Assembly (NCBI RefSeq): GCF_002025205.1 | Contig: NZ_CP019947.1 | Location: 379,501 to 443,500, forward strand | Reading direction: 5' to 3' | Length of the DNA: 64,000 nt | DNA from: Pseudomonas sp. CC6-YY-74 | Lineage (GTDB): Bacteria > Pseudomonadota > Gammaproteobacteria > Pseudomonadales > Pseudomonadaceae | Part shown: positions 1-10,849 of the stretch, in pieces | How positions within the stretch are numbered: the first letter of the stretch is position 1 | Layout: each line of letters opens with the position of its first letter | The notes under the pieces: model-generated | What the model was told of the DNA's origin: nothing | The model's input: the letters and a program-made list of their open reading frames with translations, nothing else | The model's database searches: none | Program-made: the position numbers and the translations under genes

Positions 1-211
1 GGCGCGTGATGCCGCGGAAGATGGCCGGATTGCCGTGCGCAATATCCGCCGTGATGCCTTGAGTCAGCTGAAGGATCTGGTCAAAGAGAAAGAGATCAGC
101 GAAGACGAAGAGCGTCGTGCCGCCGATGATATCCAGAAGCTGACTGACAAGTTCGTGGCGGAAATCGAAGTGGCTGTGAAGCAGAAAGAAGCGGATCTGA
201 TGGCCGTTTAG
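1..211 (+). CDS. frr: Ribosome recycling factor, C-terminal part (truncated by window edge)
   Basis: The open frame from base 2 to the TAG at 209-211 encodes about 69 residues that match the C-terminal third of ribosome recycling factor. The conserved stretches [12 protein letters not shown] and [10 protein letters not shown] are visible, and the protein ends in ADLMAV. RRF releases ribosomes from mRNA after termination together with EF-G. The start lies upstream of the window. Its position just before uppS (16 nt gap) is the standard gammaproteobacterial order. Confidence 0.95.
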   Translation, partial: ARDAAEDGRIAVRNIRRDALSQLKDLVKEKEISEDEERRAADDIQKLTDKFVAEIEVAVKQKEADLMAV

Positions 212-227
212 CGGTCAGGAGATCCTT

Positions 228-983
228 ATGCACAAGACCATAGGCGGCGCTAAAGCGGCCGTGCCACGTCATGTGGCGATCATCATGGACGGTAATAACC
301 GCTGGGCGCGCAAGCGTCTGTTGCCGGGTATTGCCGGGCATAAGGCTGGCGTCGATGCGGTGCGCGCGGTCATTGAGGTGTGCGCCGAGACCGGGGTCGA
401 GGTGTTGACCCTGTTCGCCTTCTCCAGCGAGAACTGGCAGCGTCCGGCCGACGAGGTCGGGGCGCTGATGGAGTTGTTCCTCGGCGCGCTGCGCCGCGAG
501 GCGAAGAAGCTCGACGAGAACGGCATCAGTCTGCGCATCATTGGCGATCGCTCGCGCTTCCATCCGGAGTTGCAAGCCGCCATGCGTGAGGCTGAAGCCT
601 TGACCTCCGGCGCCAAGCGTTTCGTCCTGCAGATTGCCGCCAACTATGGTGGGCAGTGGGATATTGCGCAGGCGGCGCAGCGGCTGGCTCGCGAGGTTCA
701 GGGCGGGCACTTGCGGCCGGAAAATATTACCCCCGAGCTGTTGCAGAGCTGTCTGGCGACCGGCGATTTGCCCTTGCCCGATTTGTGCATCCGTACGGGT
801 GGCGAGCATCGCATCAGTAATTTCCTGTTATGGCAGTTGGCCTACAGCGAGCTGTATTTCTCTGATCTGTTCTGGCCGGATTTCAAGCACGATGCCATGC
901 GCAAGGCCTTGGCGGATTACGCCAAGCGCCAGCGGCGTTTTGGTCGATCCGCTGAACAGGTCGATGCCGAGGCGCGTGCCTGA
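228..983 (+). CDS. uppS: Isoprenyl (undecaprenyl) diphosphate synthase
   Basis: This is a cis-prenyltransferase that condenses isopentenyl diphosphate units onto farnesyl diphosphate. The product is the C55 carrier lipid for peptidoglycan and O-antigen. The 251-residue length is normal. The catalytic motif MDGNNRW lies at residues 20-26 with the key Asp at 21, and the C-terminal signature RTGGEHRISNF is present. The start is supported by a CAGGAG site 7 nt upstream of the ATG. Its stop overlaps the cdsA start as TGATG, which points to translational coupling within the frr-uppS-cdsA-dxr-rseP block. Confidence 0.97.
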   Translation: MHKTIGGAKAAVPRHVAIIMDGNNRWARKRLLPGIAGHKAGVDAVRAVIEVCAETGVEVLTLFAFSSENWQRPADEVGALMELFLGALRREAKKLDENGISLRIIGDRSRFHPELQAAMREAEALTSGAKRFVLQIAANYGGQWDIAQAAQRLAREVQGGHLRPENITPELLQSCLATGDLPLPDLCIRTGGEHRISNFLLWQLAYSELYFSDLFWPDFKHDAMRKALADYAKRQRRFGRSAEQVDAEARA

Positions 984-1798
984 TGCTTAAACAACGGATC
1001 ATGACTGCGTTGGTGTTACTGCCCATCGCCCTGGGCGGGTTCTTTCTGCTCGATGGTGCGGCCTTTGCGCTGTTCATTGGCGCCGTGGTCAGTCTGGGTG
1101 CCTGGGAGTGGGCGCGCCTGGCGGGCCTGGCCGGACAGCCGCTGCGAGTGGCCTATGCCGCTGGGGTTGCTGCGCTGTTATTCGGACTCTATCAATTGCC
1201 GACATTGGCGCCCTGGCTGTTGCTGCTCGCTGTCGTCTGGTGGGCGCTGGCCACTGTGCTGGTGTTGAGCTATCCGGCCAGTAGCCGCTATTGGGCCGGG
1301 CTGCCGGGTCGGTTGTTGATCGGCTTGCTGATCCTGCTGCCGGCCTGGCAAGGCTTGGTGCTGTTCAAGCAGTGGCCACTGGCCAACGGTTTGATCCTGG
1401 CGGTGATGGTGCTGGTCTGGGGCGCGGATATTGGTGCCTATTTCACCGGCAAGGCCTTCGGCAAGCGCAAGCTGGCGCCGCGGGTCAGTCCGGGCAAAAG
1501 CTGGGAGGGCGTGATTGGCGGCCTGATCACCAGCCTGCTGATCACCCTGGCGGTGGGTCTCTACCGGGACTGGTTCGCCAGCGAGTTGTTCATGGCGCTG
1601 GCGGGTGCGGCGCTGGTGGTGTCGATTTCGGTGGTCGGCGATCTGACCGAAAGCATGTTCAAGCGTCAGGCTGGGCTCAAGGACAGCAGCAATCTGCTGC
1701 CGGGACATGGCGGGGTGCTCGATCGCATCGACAGCCTGACCGCCGCCATTCCAATGTTCGCCGCGCTGTTGTGGCTGGCTGGTTGGGGTGCCCTGTGA
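983..1798 (+). CDS. cdsA: Phosphatidate cytidylyltransferase
   Basis: This is an inner-membrane enzyme that makes CDP-diacylglycerol from phosphatidic acid and CTP, the branch point for all phospholipids. The 271-residue protein is mostly hydrophobic, with about eight predicted membrane segments. It carries the family signature near the C terminus: [18 protein letters not shown] followed by [12 protein letters not shown]. It starts on the ATG that overlaps the uppS stop, and its own TGA overlaps the GTG start of dxr, so the three genes are tightly coupled. Confidence 0.97.
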   Translation: MLKQRIMTALVLLPIALGGFFLLDGAAFALFIGAVVSLGAWEWARLAGLAGQPLRVAYAAGVAALLFGLYQLPTLAPWLLLLAVVWWALATVLVLSYPASSRYWAGLPGRLLIGLLILLPAWQGLVLFKQWPLANGLILAVMVLVWGADIGAYFTGKAFGKRKLAPRVSPGKSWEGVIGGLITSLLITLAVGLYRDWFASELFMALAGAALVVSISVVGDLTESMFKRQAGLKDSSNLLPGHGGVLDRIDSLTAAIPMFAALLWLAGWGAL

Positions 1799-2982
1799 GC
1801 CAGTTGCAGCAGATTACGGTGCTCGGAGCCACGGGCTCCATCGGCCTCAGTACCCTCGATGTGATCGGCCGGCACCCCGCGCGTTATCAAGTGTTTGCCT
1901 TGTCTGGCTTCAGCCGCCTGGTTGAGTTGGAGGCGCTGTGCATGATCTACCGGCCGCGCTATGCCGTGGTGCCGGATGAGCGCTCGGCGCGCCATCTTCA
2001 GGGTGGTTTGCATGCGGCGGGCCTGGCGACGCGGGTGCTTTTCGGCGAACAGGGCCTGTGCGAAGTGGCCGCTCATCCCGAGGTGGATGCGGTGATGGCA
2101 GCGATCGTCGGTGCGGCAGGGCTCAAGCCAACGCTGGCGGCAGTCGAGGCGGGCAAGAAGGTCCTGCTGGCGAACAAGGAGGCGCTGGTGATGTCCGGCG
2201 CCCTGTTTATCGAGGCGGTGCGGCGCAGCGGTGCGGTCTTGTTGCCCATCGATAGTGAGCACAATGCGATCTTCCAGTGCTTGCCCGGCGATTATGCTCG
2301 CGGGCTGGAGCAGGTGGGTGTGCGACGGATTTTGCTGACCGCATCCGGCGGTCCGTTCCGCGAAACGCCACTGGCGCAGTTGCACGAGGTGACTCCCGAG
2401 CAAGCCTGCGCCCATCCCAACTGGTCGATGGGGCGCAAGATCTCGGTGGATTCGGCGAGCATGATGAACAAGGGCCTCGAGTTGATCGAGGTCTGCTGGC
2501 TGTTCGACGCCAAGCCGGCGCAGGTCGAGGTGGTGATCCATCCGCAGAGCGTGATCCATTCGCTGGTCGACTATGTCGATGGTTCGGTGTTGGCGCAGCT
2601 GGGTAACCCGGACATGCGCACGCCGATCAGCCATGCCCTGGCCTGGCCGCAGCGCATTGATTCGGGCGTGGCGCCGCTGGATCTGTTCGCCATCGCCCGG
2701 CTGGACTTCCATGCGCCGGACGAGCAGCGTTTTCCCTGCTTGCGACTGGCGCGCGAGGCGGCAGAGGCGGGCGGCAGTGTGCCGGCCATGCTCAATGCGG
2801 CCAATGAGGTGGCGGTGGCGGCCTTTCTCGAGCGGCGCATTCGCTTTCCCGAGATCGCGAGTATCATTGAGGCTGTGCTGAACGCCGAGCCGGGCGTGGC
2901 GGTCGAAAGTGTGGATGCAGTCCTGGCGGCAGATCGTCGAGCGCGTGAGCTTGCCGGGCAATGGCTGAATCGTCGTGGTTGA
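1795..2982 (+). CDS. dxr: 1-deoxy-D-xylulose 5-phosphate reductoisomerase
   Basis: Dxr makes 2-C-methyl-D-erythritol 4-phosphate, the second step of the MEP isoprenoid pathway; ispD and ispF lie further along the window. The NADPH-binding motif GATGSIG lies at residues 11-17, and the metal and substrate residues are in [10 protein letters not shown] and [13 protein letters not shown]. The GTG at 1795 is chosen because it gives the usual 395-residue length and overlaps the cdsA stop by 4 nt (GTGA). The frame stays open far upstream, but that part is antisense-like shadow inside cdsA. Confidence 0.95.
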   Translation: MSQLQQITVLGATGSIGLSTLDVIGRHPARYQVFALSGFSRLVELEALCMIYRPRYAVVPDERSARHLQGGLHAAGLATRVLFGEQGLCEVAAHPEVDAVMAAIVGAAGLKPTLAAVEAGKKVLLANKEALVMSGALFIEAVRRSGAVLLPIDSEHNAIFQCLPGDYARGLEQVGVRRILLTASGGPFRETPLAQLHEVTPEQACAHPNWSMGRKISVDSASMMNKGLELIEVCWLFDAKPAQVEVVIHPQSVIHSLVDYVDGSVLAQLGNPDMRTPISHALAWPQRIDSGVAPLDLFAIARLDFHAPDEQRFPCLRLAREAAEAGGSVPAMLNAANEVAVAAFLERRIRFPEIASIIEAVLNAEPGVAVESVDAVLAADRRARELAGQWLNRRG

Positions 2983-3051
2983 TAAGCCCAAGCAGAACGC
3001 CGCATGGTTGGTCATTTGCTGCGAGCACACCCCCAGTCGCGGAGAAGCTAG

Positions 3052-4404
3052 ATGAGTGCGCTCTATATGATTGTCGGTACCCTGGTTGCACTCGGGGTGC
3101 TGGTTACTTTTCACGAGTTTGGTCACTTCTGGGTGGCGCGCCGCTGCGGGGTCAAGGTTCTGCGGTTCTCCGTGGGCTTCGGTACGCCGCTGGTGCGCTG
3201 GCATGATCGCCAGGGCACCGAGTTCGTCATCGCCGCCATTCCCCTGGGTGGCTACGTCAAGATGCTCGATGAGCGCGAAGGCGATGTGCCGCCCGAGCAG
3301 CTCGATCAATCGTTCAATCGCAAGAGCGTACGTCAGCGGATTGCCATAGTGGCAGCGGGGCCGGTTGCCAATTTCCTGCTGGCCCTGGTGTTTTTCTGGG
3401 CGGTGGCGATGCTCGGCAGCCAGCAGGTGCGTCCGGTCATCGGCGCCGTTGAGGTCGGTAGTCTGGCGGCCGATGCCGGGTTGCAGGTTGGGCAGGAAAT
3501 CGTTGCGGTCAATGGTGAGCCGACCACTGGCTGGGCGGCGGTAAATCTGCAGTTGGTGCGGCGCCTGGGCGAAAGTGGCACCTTGAGTGTCGATGTCCTC
3601 GATCAGGGTTCCACAACCGCTGGCCTGCGGCAGATCGTGCTGAAAGATTGGCTCAGGGGCGTTGAGGAACCAAATCCGATCGCCGCCCTTGGCATTCGCC
3701 CCTGGCGTCCGGCACTGTTGCCGGTGTTGGCGCAGCTGGATCCGAAAGGCCCGGCGCAGGCTGCCGGATTACTGGTTGGCGACCAGCTGCTGATGCTCGA
3801 TGGCGAGCCGCTGGATGAGTGGCAGCAGCTGGTTGATCGCGTGCAGGCCATGCCGGCCGAAGCCGTAACCCTGCTGGTCAAGCGCGATGGACGGGATATG
3901 CAAGTGGCCGTGAACCTCGCCGCACGCGGTGAGGGTGAGGCCCGCAGAGGTTATCTGGGCGCCGGCGTTGCCGGTGTCGAGTGGCCAGCTGAGATGCTTC
4001 GCGAGGTCAGTTTCGGACCGCTGGAGGCCGTGGCTGAGGGCTTTCGGCGTACCTGGACGATGAGTCTGCTGACCCTCGACTCGCTGAAGAAAATGCTGTT
4101 TGGCGAGCTCTCGGTAAAAAACTTGAGCGGGCCGATAACCATTGCTAAAGTGGCGGGCGCTTCGGCCGAGTCGGGCTTGGGGGATTTTCTCAACTTCCTC
4201 GCCTACTTGAGCATAAGTCTGGGGGTTCTGAATTTGTTGCCAATCCCTGTGCTGGATGGGGGGCATCTGCTTTATTACTTGGTCGAGTGGGTGCGTGGTC
4301 GTCCACTGTCGGAACGGGTGCAGGGTTGGGGGATGCAGATTGGTATCAGTTTGGTGATCGGGGTGATGTTGCTGGCCTTGATCAACGACCTGGGTCGACT
4401 GTAG
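3052..4404 (+). CDS. rseP: Site-2 metalloprotease RseP
   Basis: RseP is an inner-membrane zinc protease that makes the intramembrane cut of the anti-sigma factor (MucA/RseA) in the envelope stress cascade. The zinc motif HEFGH is at residues 21-25 in the first membrane segment, and the second metal ligand is in NLLPIPVLDGGHL near the C terminus. Two PDZ-like regions lie between (about 115-200 and 205-290). The length of 450 aa is typical. It sits between dxr and bamA as in other pseudomonads, with a 69 nt gap after dxr. Confidence 0.96.
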   Translation: MSALYMIVGTLVALGVLVTFHEFGHFWVARRCGVKVLRFSVGFGTPLVRWHDRQGTEFVIAAIPLGGYVKMLDEREGDVPPEQLDQSFNRKSVRQRIAIVAAGPVANFLLALVFFWAVAMLGSQQVRPVIGAVEVGSLAADAGLQVGQEIVAVNGEPTTGWAAVNLQLVRRLGESGTLSVDVLDQGSTTAGLRQIVLKDWLRGVEEPNPIAALGIRPWRPALLPVLAQLDPKGPAQAAGLLVGDQLLMLDGEPLDEWQQLVDRVQAMPAEAVTLLVKRDGRDMQVAVNLAARGEGEARRGYLGAGVAGVEWPAEMLREVSFGPLEAVAEGFRRTWTMSLLTLDSLKKMLFGELSVKNLSGPITIAKVAGASAESGLGDFLNFLAYLSISLGVLNLLPIPVLDGGHLLYYLVEWVRGRPLSERVQGWGMQIGISLVIGVMLLALINDLGRL

Positions 4405-4420
4405 ACCGTTACTGAATTAC

Positions 4421-4450
4421 AAATCTGTCGCCTTGGGCGGCAGATTTTTT
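4421..4450 (+). terminator. Hairpin with T-run between rseP and bamA
   Basis: The inverted repeat AAATCTG-TCGCC / GGCGG-CAGATTT is followed by a T-rich tail. It is a plausible intrinsic terminator or attenuator for the upstream block, lying 17 nt after the rseP stop. bamA begins 29 nt later, so partial read-through is likely. Confidence 0.6.
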
Positions 4451-4478
4451 ATTGTCAGTTGGAATAAGAAAGGACTTC

Positions 4479-6839
4479 ATGAAACGTCTGCTGCTACCTG
4501 CGGTGCTTGCCGCATTGATGATCGCCGAAGTTCACGCCGAGTCCTTCACCATCTCCGATATCCGCGTCAATGGCCTGCAGCGTGTGTCTGCGGGCAGCGT
4601 ATTCGGTGCCTTGCCGCTCAATGTCGGTGAAGAGGCTGATGACCGCTCGCTGGTGGAGGCAACTCGTGGCCTGTTCAAAACCGGTTTCTTCCAGGATATC
4701 CAACTCGGCCGTGATGGTGACGTGCTGGTCATTACCGTGGTGGAGCGGCCGTCGATTTCCGGCATCGAGATCGACGGTAACAAGGCCATCAGCAGCGAAG
4801 ACCTGCTCAAGGGACTGAATCAGTCCGGGCTGGCCGAAGGCGAGATCTTCCAGCGTGCGACCCTCGAAGGTGTGCGTAACGAACTGCAGCGCCAATATGT
4901 GGCCCAGGGACGTTACTCGGCCGAAATCGAAACCGAAGTGATCCCGCAGCCGCGTAACCGCGTGGCGCTGAAAATCAATATCAATGAAGGCACGGTCGCC
5001 GCCATCCAGCATATCAACGTGGTGGGCAACAGCGTCTTCGCCGACGAAGACCTGATCGATCTGTTCGAGCTGAAGACCAGCAACTGGTTGTCGTTCTTCA
5101 GGAACGACGACAAGTATGCCCGCGAAAAGCTTTCCGGTGACCTGGAGCGTCTGCGTTCCTACTACCTGGATCGCGGCTACATCAATATGGATATTTCCTC
5201 GACCCAGGTGTCCATTACCCCGGACAAGAAACACGTCTACATCACCGTCAACATCGACGAAGGCCAGAAGTACAGCGTGCGTGAGGTGAAACTCTCCGGT
5301 GACTTGAAAGTGCCGGAAGAAGACATCCGCTCGTTGCTGTTGGTACAGGAAGGTCAGGTTTTCTCGCGCAAGGTGATGACCACCACCTCCGAACTGATCA
5401 CTCGCCGTCTGGGTAACGAGGGCTACACCTTCGCCAACGTCAACGGGTTGCCGGAAGCGCATGATGAAGACAACACGGTCTCCATCACCTTCGTCATCGA
5501 TCCGGGCAAGCGTGCTTACGTCAACCGCATCAACTTCCGTGGCAACACCAAGTCGGAAGATGAAGTGCTGCGCCGTGAAATGCGCCAGATCGAAGGCGGC
5601 TGGGCTTCGACCTACCTGATCGATCAGTCGAAAACCCGTCTGGAACGCTTGGGCTTCTTCAAGGAAGTCAACGTCGAAACCCCACAAGTACCGGGTACCG
5701 ACGACCAGATCGATGTCAACTACAGCGTCGAAGAGCAGGCGTCCGGTTCGATCACCGCCAGCGTCGGTTTCGCCCAGAACGCCGGCCTGATCCTCGGTGG
5801 CTCGATCACCCAGAACAACTTCCTCGGCACGGGTAACAAAGTCAGCGTCGGCTTGACCCGCAGCGAATTCCAGGAACGCTACAACTTCGGTTTCGTCGAC
5901 CCCTACTGGACTGCCGATGGCGTCAGCCTGGGCTACAACGCCTTCTATCGCACCACCGACTACGACGAACTCGACACCAATGTGTCCAGCTATGCGGTGG
6001 ACAGTTATGGCGTTGGCGCCAGCATCGGTTACCCGATCAGCGAAACCGCGCGCCTGACCTATGGTCTGACGGCGCAGCAGGATGACATCAGCACTGGCGT
6101 GTTCACGGTCGACGAGATCTTCGATTTCCTGAAGAACGAAGGCGACAGCTACCTGAACCTCAAGGCCTCGGTGGGCTGGTCGGAATCGACCCTCAATCGC
6201 GGCGTCATGGCCACCCGTGGCCATTCCCAGAGTCTGGTGCTGGAAACCACGGTGCCGGGTAGCGACCTGTCATTCTACAAGGTCGACTACCGTGGCCAGG
6301 TGTTCAAGCCGCTGAGCGACAGCTACAGCCTGCGCTTCCACACCCAGTTGGGCTATGGCGACAGCTACGGCTCGACTGCCGAGCTGCCGTTCTACGAGCA
6401 CTACTACGCTGGCGGTTTCGGCTCGGTGCGCGGTTTCGAGGACAGCAGTCTGGGTCCGCGTAGCACGCCAAGTACAGGTACCAAGCCGGGCACTTCGTTC
6501 GACCCCGATCAGGATCCGTTGCCGTTCGGTGGTAATGTGCTGATCCAGGGTGGCGTCGAGTTGCTGTTCCCGATGCCGTTCGTCAAGGATCAGCGTTCGC
6601 TGCGTACCGCGCTGTTCTGGGATGTGGGTAATGTGTTCGACACCAACTGCAGCTCCAGCCAGGAAGCCCTTAGCGACAGCTGCTCCCTGGATGCAGGAAG
6701 TCTCGCCAGCTCCGTGGGTGTGGGCCTGACCTGGATCACCGCGCTGGGGCCATTGAGTTTCAGTCTGGCCATGCCGGTCGTCAAACCGGACGACGCCGAC
6801 ACCCAGGTATTCCAGTTCTCCCTCGGTCAGACGTTCTAA
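4479..6839 (+). CDS. bamA: Outer-membrane assembly factor BamA
   Basis: BamA is the essential core of the Bam complex and folds beta-barrel proteins into the outer membrane. The start at the ATG of MKRLLLPAV is preceded by AAGGA at a good distance. A signal peptide ends around VHA-ES at residue 21. Five POTRA repeats span roughly residues 22-420, followed by the 16-strand barrel, which contains the conserved loop motif VRGF and ends in a terminal Phe (GQTF). The 786-residue length is normal. It is followed directly by its periplasmic partner chaperone skp. Confidence 0.97.
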   Translation: MKRLLLPAVLAALMIAEVHAESFTISDIRVNGLQRVSAGSVFGALPLNVGEEADDRSLVEATRGLFKTGFFQDIQLGRDGDVLVITVVERPSISGIEIDGNKAISSEDLLKGLNQSGLAEGEIFQRATLEGVRNELQRQYVAQGRYSAEIETEVIPQPRNRVALKININEGTVAAIQHINVVGNSVFADEDLIDLFELKTSNWLSFFRNDDKYAREKLSGDLERLRSYYLDRGYINMDISSTQVSITPDKKHVYITVNIDEGQKYSVREVKLSGDLKVPEEDIRSLLLVQEGQVFSRKVMTTTSELITRRLGNEGYTFANVNGLPEAHDEDNTVSITFVIDPGKRAYVNRINFRGNTKSEDEVLRREMRQIEGGWASTYLIDQSKTRLERLGFFKEVNVETPQVPGTDDQIDVNYSVEEQASGSITASVGFAQNAGLILGGSITQNNFLGTGNKVSVGLTRSEFQERYNFGFVDPYWTADGVSLGYNAFYRTTDYDELDTNVSSYAVDSYGVGASIGYPISETARLTYGLTAQQDDISTGVFTVDEIFDFLKNEGDSYLNLKASVGWSESTLNRGVMATRGHSQSLVLETTVPGSDLSFYKVDYRGQVFKPLSDSYSLRFHTQLGYGDSYGSTAELPFYEHYYAGGFGSVRGFEDSSLGPRSTPSTGTKPGTSFDPDQDPLPFGGNVLIQGGVELLFPMPFVKDQRSLRTALFWDVGNVFDTNCSSSQEALSDSCSLDAGSLASSVGVGLTWITALGPLSFSLAMPVVKPDDADTQVFQFSLGQTF

Positions 6840-6886
6840 GCGTCCGATTACTGAACAACTACAACAGTTTTTGCAGGAGTTGCACC

Positions 6887-7390
6887 GTGCGTAAGTTGAC
6901 CCAACTGGTTCTGTTAAGCGTGGCCCTGCTGGCGACCCCAGCATTTGCCGAAATGAAAGTAGCAGTACTCAATTACCAAATGGCGCTGCTCGAGTCCGAT
7001 GCGGCCAAGCGCTATGCGGTCGATGCCGAGAAAAAATTCGGCCCGCAGCTGAGCAAGCTCAAGACCCTGGAAAGCGATGCCAAGCGCATCCAGGATCGCA
7101 TCGTCAAAGATGGCGAAAAAATGCAGACCGCCGAGCGTGAGCGTCTCGAACTCGAATTCAAGCAGAAGGCCCGCGATTTCCAGTTCCAGTCCAAAGAGCT
7201 GAACGAGTCCAAGGCTGTTGCCGATCGCGAGATGCTGAAAAAGCTCAAGCCGAACCTGGATAAAGCCGTGGAAGAAGTGATCAAGAAAGGTAACTTCGAC
7301 CTGGTGCTCGAGCGCGGTGCGGTGATCGATGTCAAACCCCAGTTCGACATCACTCTGCAGGTTATCGAGCGCATGAATCAGCTGCGCTGA
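6887..7390 (+). CDS. skp: Periplasmic chaperone Skp (OmpH)
   Basis: Skp holds unfolded outer-membrane proteins in the periplasm on their way to BamA. The protein has 167 residues, with a signal peptide ending in AFA-EMKV and then a long charged alpha-helical region rich in Lys, Glu and Gln, as expected for the tentacle helices. The start is a GTG at 6887 with GCAGGAG 9 nt upstream. It lies between bamA and lpxD in the conserved envelope cluster and is separated from lpxD by 2 nt. Confidence 0.93.
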   Translation: MRKLTQLVLLSVALLATPAFAEMKVAVLNYQMALLESDAAKRYAVDAEKKFGPQLSKLKTLESDAKRIQDRIVKDGEKMQTAERERLELEFKQKARDFQFQSKELNESKAVADREMLKKLKPNLDKAVEEVIKKGNFDLVLERGAVIDVKPQFDITLQVIERMNQLR

Positions 7391-7392
7391 TC

Positions 7393-8451
7393 ATGCAGGC
7401 TCCGGTTTTTACCCTCGCTCAGCTGGCCGAACGGCTGGATGCCACCTTGCGTGGCTCCGCCGATAAAGCGGTCAGTGGTTTGGCCACCTTGCAGGAGGCT
7501 GGCCCTGATCAACTGAGTTTTCTGGCTAATCCGCAATACCGCAAATACCTGCCCGATTGCCGTGCCGGCGCGGTCTTGCTGACCGCCGCCGATGCCGAGA
7601 ATTACAGCGGCAACGCCTTGCTGGTCGCCAATCCCTATCTGGCTTATGCGCAGCTCTCCCACCTGTTCGATCGCAAGCCACAGGCTGCGGCTGGTGTGCA
7701 TGCAACCGCATGGGTGGCCGATGATGCGCAGGTGGATGCCAGTGCCAGTGTCGGTGCTTACGTGGTGATCGAGGGCGGTGCGCGGATCGACGCCGGCGTG
7801 ACGATCGGCGCGCATTGCGTGATCGGTGCGCGTTCGCTGATTGGTGAGGGTGGCTGGCTCGCGCCGCGGGTCACCCTGTATCACGATGTACGCATCGGCA
7901 AACGGGTGGTGATCCAGTCGGGCGCGGTGATCGGCGGCGAGGGCTTCGGCTTCGCCAACGAGAAGGGTGTCTGGCAGAAGATTGCCCAGATCGGTGGTGT
8001 GGTGATCGGCGACGACGTCGAAATCGGCGCCAATACCACCATCGATCGCGGTGCGCTGGCAGACACGCTGATCGGTAACGGGGTCAAGCTGGACAACCAG
8101 ATCATGATCGCGCACAACGTGCAGATCGGCGACAACACGGCCATGGCCGGTTGTGCGGGTATTTCCGGCAGCACCAAAATTGGCAAGAACTGCATGATCG
8201 CCGGTGGCGTCGGCATGGTCGGACACATCGAAGTCTGCGACGGAGTCTTCGTCACGGGTATGACCATGGTGACCCGCTCGATCACCGAGCCGGGTTCTTA
8301 TTCTTCTGGTACCGCCATGCAGCCTGCGGGCGAGTGGCGCAAGAGTGCGGCACGAATTCGTCAGTTGGATGACATGGCGCGGCGACTGCAACAGTTGGAA
8401 AAACAACTGGCTGCCGTGACCTCCAGCGGGAACGCCTCATCTGATGCCTGA
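7393..8451 (+). CDS. lpxD: UDP-3-O-acylglucosamine N-acyltransferase
   Basis: This is the third step of lipid A synthesis, adding the N-linked hydroxyacyl chain from acyl-ACP. The 352-residue protein has an N-terminal uridine-binding domain (about 1-100) and then a left-handed beta helix of hexapeptide repeats, e.g. [11 protein letters not shown] and [13 protein letters not shown]. The catalytic His is in [11 protein letters not shown]-terminal helix ([10 protein letters not shown]) completes the trimer unit. It starts 2 nt after skp and leads the lpxD-fabZ-lpxA-lpxB block. Confidence 0.96.
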   Translation: MQAPVFTLAQLAERLDATLRGSADKAVSGLATLQEAGPDQLSFLANPQYRKYLPDCRAGAVLLTAADAENYSGNALLVANPYLAYAQLSHLFDRKPQAAAGVHATAWVADDAQVDASASVGAYVVIEGGARIDAGVTIGAHCVIGARSLIGEGGWLAPRVTLYHDVRIGKRVVIQSGAVIGGEGFGFANEKGVWQKIAQIGGVVIGDDVEIGANTTIDRGALADTLIGNGVKLDNQIMIAHNVQIGDNTAMAGCAGISGSTKIGKNCMIAGGVGMVGHIEVCDGVFVTGMTMVTRSITEPGSYSSGTAMQPAGEWRKSAARIRQLDDMARRLQQLEKQLAAVTSSGNASSDA

Positions 8452-8498
8452 GCCGGCTATGCCGCGCTCTCCTCTTTTTATTACAGGCTTCTCTGGAC

Positions 8499-8939
8499 AT
8501 GATGGACATCAACGAAATACGTGAGTACCTGCCGCATCGTTATCCGTTCCTGCTGGTTGATCGGGTAGTGGAGCTGGATGTTGAGGGCAAGTGCATTCGT
8601 GCGCACAAGAATGTCAGCATCAATGAGCCATTCTTCAACGGGCACTTTCCCCAGCATCCGATCATGCCCGGCGTGTTGATCATCGAGGCAATGGCCCAGG
8701 CGGCCGGCATACTGGGCTTCAAGATGATGGGCTTGAAGCCTTCCGACGGTACCCTGTATTACTTCGTCGGCTCGGACAAGCTGCGCTTTCGTCAGCCGGT
8801 GGTACCGGGTGATCAACTGATCCTCGAGGCCCGTCACCTGAGTAACAAACGCAGCATCTGGAAGTTTGAATGCAGGGCCAGTGTCGACGGCAAGGAAGTA
8901 TGTTCGGCTGAAATCATCTGTGCGGAACGCAAACTATGA
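8499..8939 (+). CDS. fabZ: 3-hydroxyacyl-ACP dehydratase FabZ
   Basis: FabZ dehydrates 3-hydroxyacyl-ACP in fatty acid elongation and competes with LpxA/LpxD for hydroxyacyl-ACP. The 146-residue hot-dog-fold protein carries the active-site His in NGHFPQHP and the Glu in IIEAMAQ. It begins with a double Met ([16 protein letters not shown]), as in other pseudomonads. Its stop overlaps the lpxA start by 4 nt (ATGA), so the two competing enzymes are translationally coupled. Confidence 0.96.
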   Translation: MMDINEIREYLPHRYPFLLVDRVVELDVEGKCIRAHKNVSINEPFFNGHFPQHPIMPGVLIIEAMAQAAGILGFKMMGLKPSDGTLYYFVGSDKLRFRQPVVPGDQLILEARHLSNKRSIWKFECRASVDGKEVCSAEIICAERKL

Positions 8940-9712
8940 GTTTGATTGACCCTCGCGCCATCATCGATCCTTCTGCCAAGCTGGCTGACGACGTTGTCGT
9001 CGGCCCTTGGTCGATCATTGGGCCAGATGTGGAAATTGGTGAGGGTACAGTGCTTGGGCCTAATGTGATCATCAAAGGGCCAACCAGAATTGGTAAGCAC
9101 AATCGCGTCTATCAGTTCTCCTCGCTGGGCGAGGACACGCCGGATCGCAAGTACAAGGGCGAGCCCACCCGTCTGGTGATTGGTGATCACAACATCATTC
9201 GCGAAGGTGTCACCATGCACCGGGGCACCATCCAGGACCGTGACGAGACCACCGTGGGCGACCACAACCTGATCATGGCCTATGCGCACATCGGTCATGA
9301 CAGCGTGATTGGCAACCATTGCATTCTGGTCAATAACACCGCGCTGGCGGGCCACGTGCATATCGGCGACTGGGCGATTCTGTCCGGTTACACCCTGGTG
9401 CATCAGTTCTGCCATATCGGCGCGCACAGCTTTGCCGGCATGGGCACGGCGATTGGCAAGGACGTACCGGCCTATGTCACGGTTTCCGGTAATCCGGCGG
9501 AAGCCCGTAGCATGAATTTCGAAGGCCTACGCCGTCGCGGTTTCAGTGCCGAGTCGATCCATGCACTACGCCGCGCCTACAAGACCGTCTATCGCCAGGG
9601 CTTGACCATCGAAGAGGCCTTGGCCGAGTTGGTCGAGCCTTCGCTGCAGTTCCCTGAGGTTGCGGTGTTCCGTGACTCGATCCAGGCGTCCAATCGCGGC
9701 ATCACCCGCTAG
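8936..9712 (+). CDS. lpxA: UDP-N-acetylglucosamine O-acyltransferase
   Basis: This is the first step of lipid A synthesis, transferring 3-hydroxyacyl to UDP-GlcNAc. The 258-residue protein is built from hexapeptide repeats (e.g. [20 protein letters not shown]). The catalytic His lies in [13 protein letters not shown]. It has the C-terminal helical domain with RRRGFS. It is coupled to fabZ by overlap and is 3 nt from lpxB. Confidence 0.97.
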   Translation: MSLIDPRAIIDPSAKLADDVVVGPWSIIGPDVEIGEGTVLGPNVIIKGPTRIGKHNRVYQFSSLGEDTPDRKYKGEPTRLVIGDHNIIREGVTMHRGTIQDRDETTVGDHNLIMAYAHIGHDSVIGNHCILVNNTALAGHVHIGDWAILSGYTLVHQFCHIGAHSFAGMGTAIGKDVPAYVTVSGNPAEARSMNFEGLRRRGFSAESIHALRRAYKTVYRQGLTIEEALAELVEPSLQFPEVAVFRDSIQASNRGITR

Positions 9713-9715
9713 CTC

Positions 9716-10849
9716 ATGGCAGATTTATTGCGCGTCGCGCTGGTGGCTGGCGAAGCCTCCGGCGACATTCTCGGCGCCGGCCTGATGCATGCCTTGAAGG
9801 CCCGTCATCCACAAATCGAATTCATCGGCGTCGGCGGCCCGCGTATGCAGGCCGAGGGCCTGAGTTCCTATTTTCCCATGGAGCGCCTGGCGGTGATGGG
9901 CCTGGTCGAAGTGCTCGGCCGACTGCCGGAGTTGCTGGCGCGGCGCAGGCAGTTGATCAAGACCCTGATCGACGCCAAGCCGGACGTATTCATCGGCATC
10001 GATGCGCCGGATTTCAACCTGGGCCTCGAACTCAAACTGCGCCGTGCCGGGATCAAGACCGTGCACTACGTCAGCCCCTCCGTCTGGGCCTGGCGGCAGA
10101 AACGTGTGTTGAAGATTCGTGACGCCTGCGACCTGATGCTGACCCTGTTTCCGTTCGAGGCGCAGTTCTACGACGCCCATCAGGTGCCGGTGCGTTTTGT
10201 CGGTCATCCACTGGCCGATGCGATTCCCCTGCAGGCCGACCGGACGGCGGCGCGCGAGGCCCTGGACTTGCCGCTGGACAGCGCCGTAGTGGCCTTGCTG
10301 CCGGGCAGTCGGGGCGGTGAAGTTGCGCGTTTGGGCGCGCTCTTTCTCGATGCGGCGGTGCGTCTGCGTACCCTGCGTCCGGGCATCCGTTTCGTCGTGC
10401 CCTGTGCCAGCCCTGAGCGCCGCGTGCAGCTGGAGCAAATGCTGGTCGGGCGTGACTTGCCCTTGACCCTGCTCGATGGTCGCTCCCACGATGCCCTGGC
10501 GGCTTGCGATGCGGTGCTCATCGCTTCGGGTACGGCCACCCTGGAAGCACTGCTGTACAAGCGGCCAATGGTGGTGGCCTACAAGGTCGCACCGCTGACC
10601 TACCTGATCCTCAAACGCCTGGTCAGCAGTGCCTATTTCGCGCTGCCCAACTTGTTGGCCGAGCGTATGTTGGTTCCCGAGCTGATTCAGCATGCGGCAA
10701 CCCCGGAAGCTTTGGCCCAGGCCTTGGCGCCTCTGCTCAATGACGGTGTAGTACAGACCGAGGGTTTCGATGTGATTCATCGTGCCCTGCGCCGTGATGC
10801 GTCTGCCCAGGCGGCCGAGGCCGTGCTCAAACTGATAGGGCAGGCCTGA
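9716..10849 (+). CDS. lpxB: Lipid-A-disaccharide synthase
   Basis: LpxB is a GT19 glycosyltransferase that joins lipid X and UDP-diacylglucosamine into the lipid A disaccharide at the inner membrane. It has 377 residues. The N-terminal [10 protein letters not shown] motif (residues 12-21), the YVSPSVWAW segment and the nucleotide-binding region around [10 protein letters not shown] are all present. It overlaps rnhB by one base (TGATG). Confidence 0.96.
   Translation: MADLLRVALVAGEASGDILGAGLMHALKARHPQIEFIGVGGPRMQAEGLSSYFPMERLAVMGLVEVLGRLPELLARRRQLIKTLIDAKPDVFIGIDAPDFNLGLELKLRRAGIKTVHYVSPSVWAWRQKRVLKIRDACDLMLTLFPFEAQFYDAHQVPVRFVGHPLADAIPLQADRTAAREALDLPLDSAVVALLPGSRGGEVARLGALFLDAAVRLRTLRPGIRFVVPCASPERRVQLEQMLVGRDLPLTLLDGRSHDALAACDAVLIASGTATLEALLYKRPMVVAYKVAPLTYLILKRLVSSAYFALPNLLAERMLVPELIQHAATPEALAQALAPLLNDGVVQTEGFDVIHRALRRDASAQAAEAVLKLIGQA

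Noticed and set aside
1291..1794. N-terminal extension of the dxr frame
   Set aside because: It lies inside cdsA in another frame and has no family similarity; the GTG at 1795 gives the normal Dxr length.
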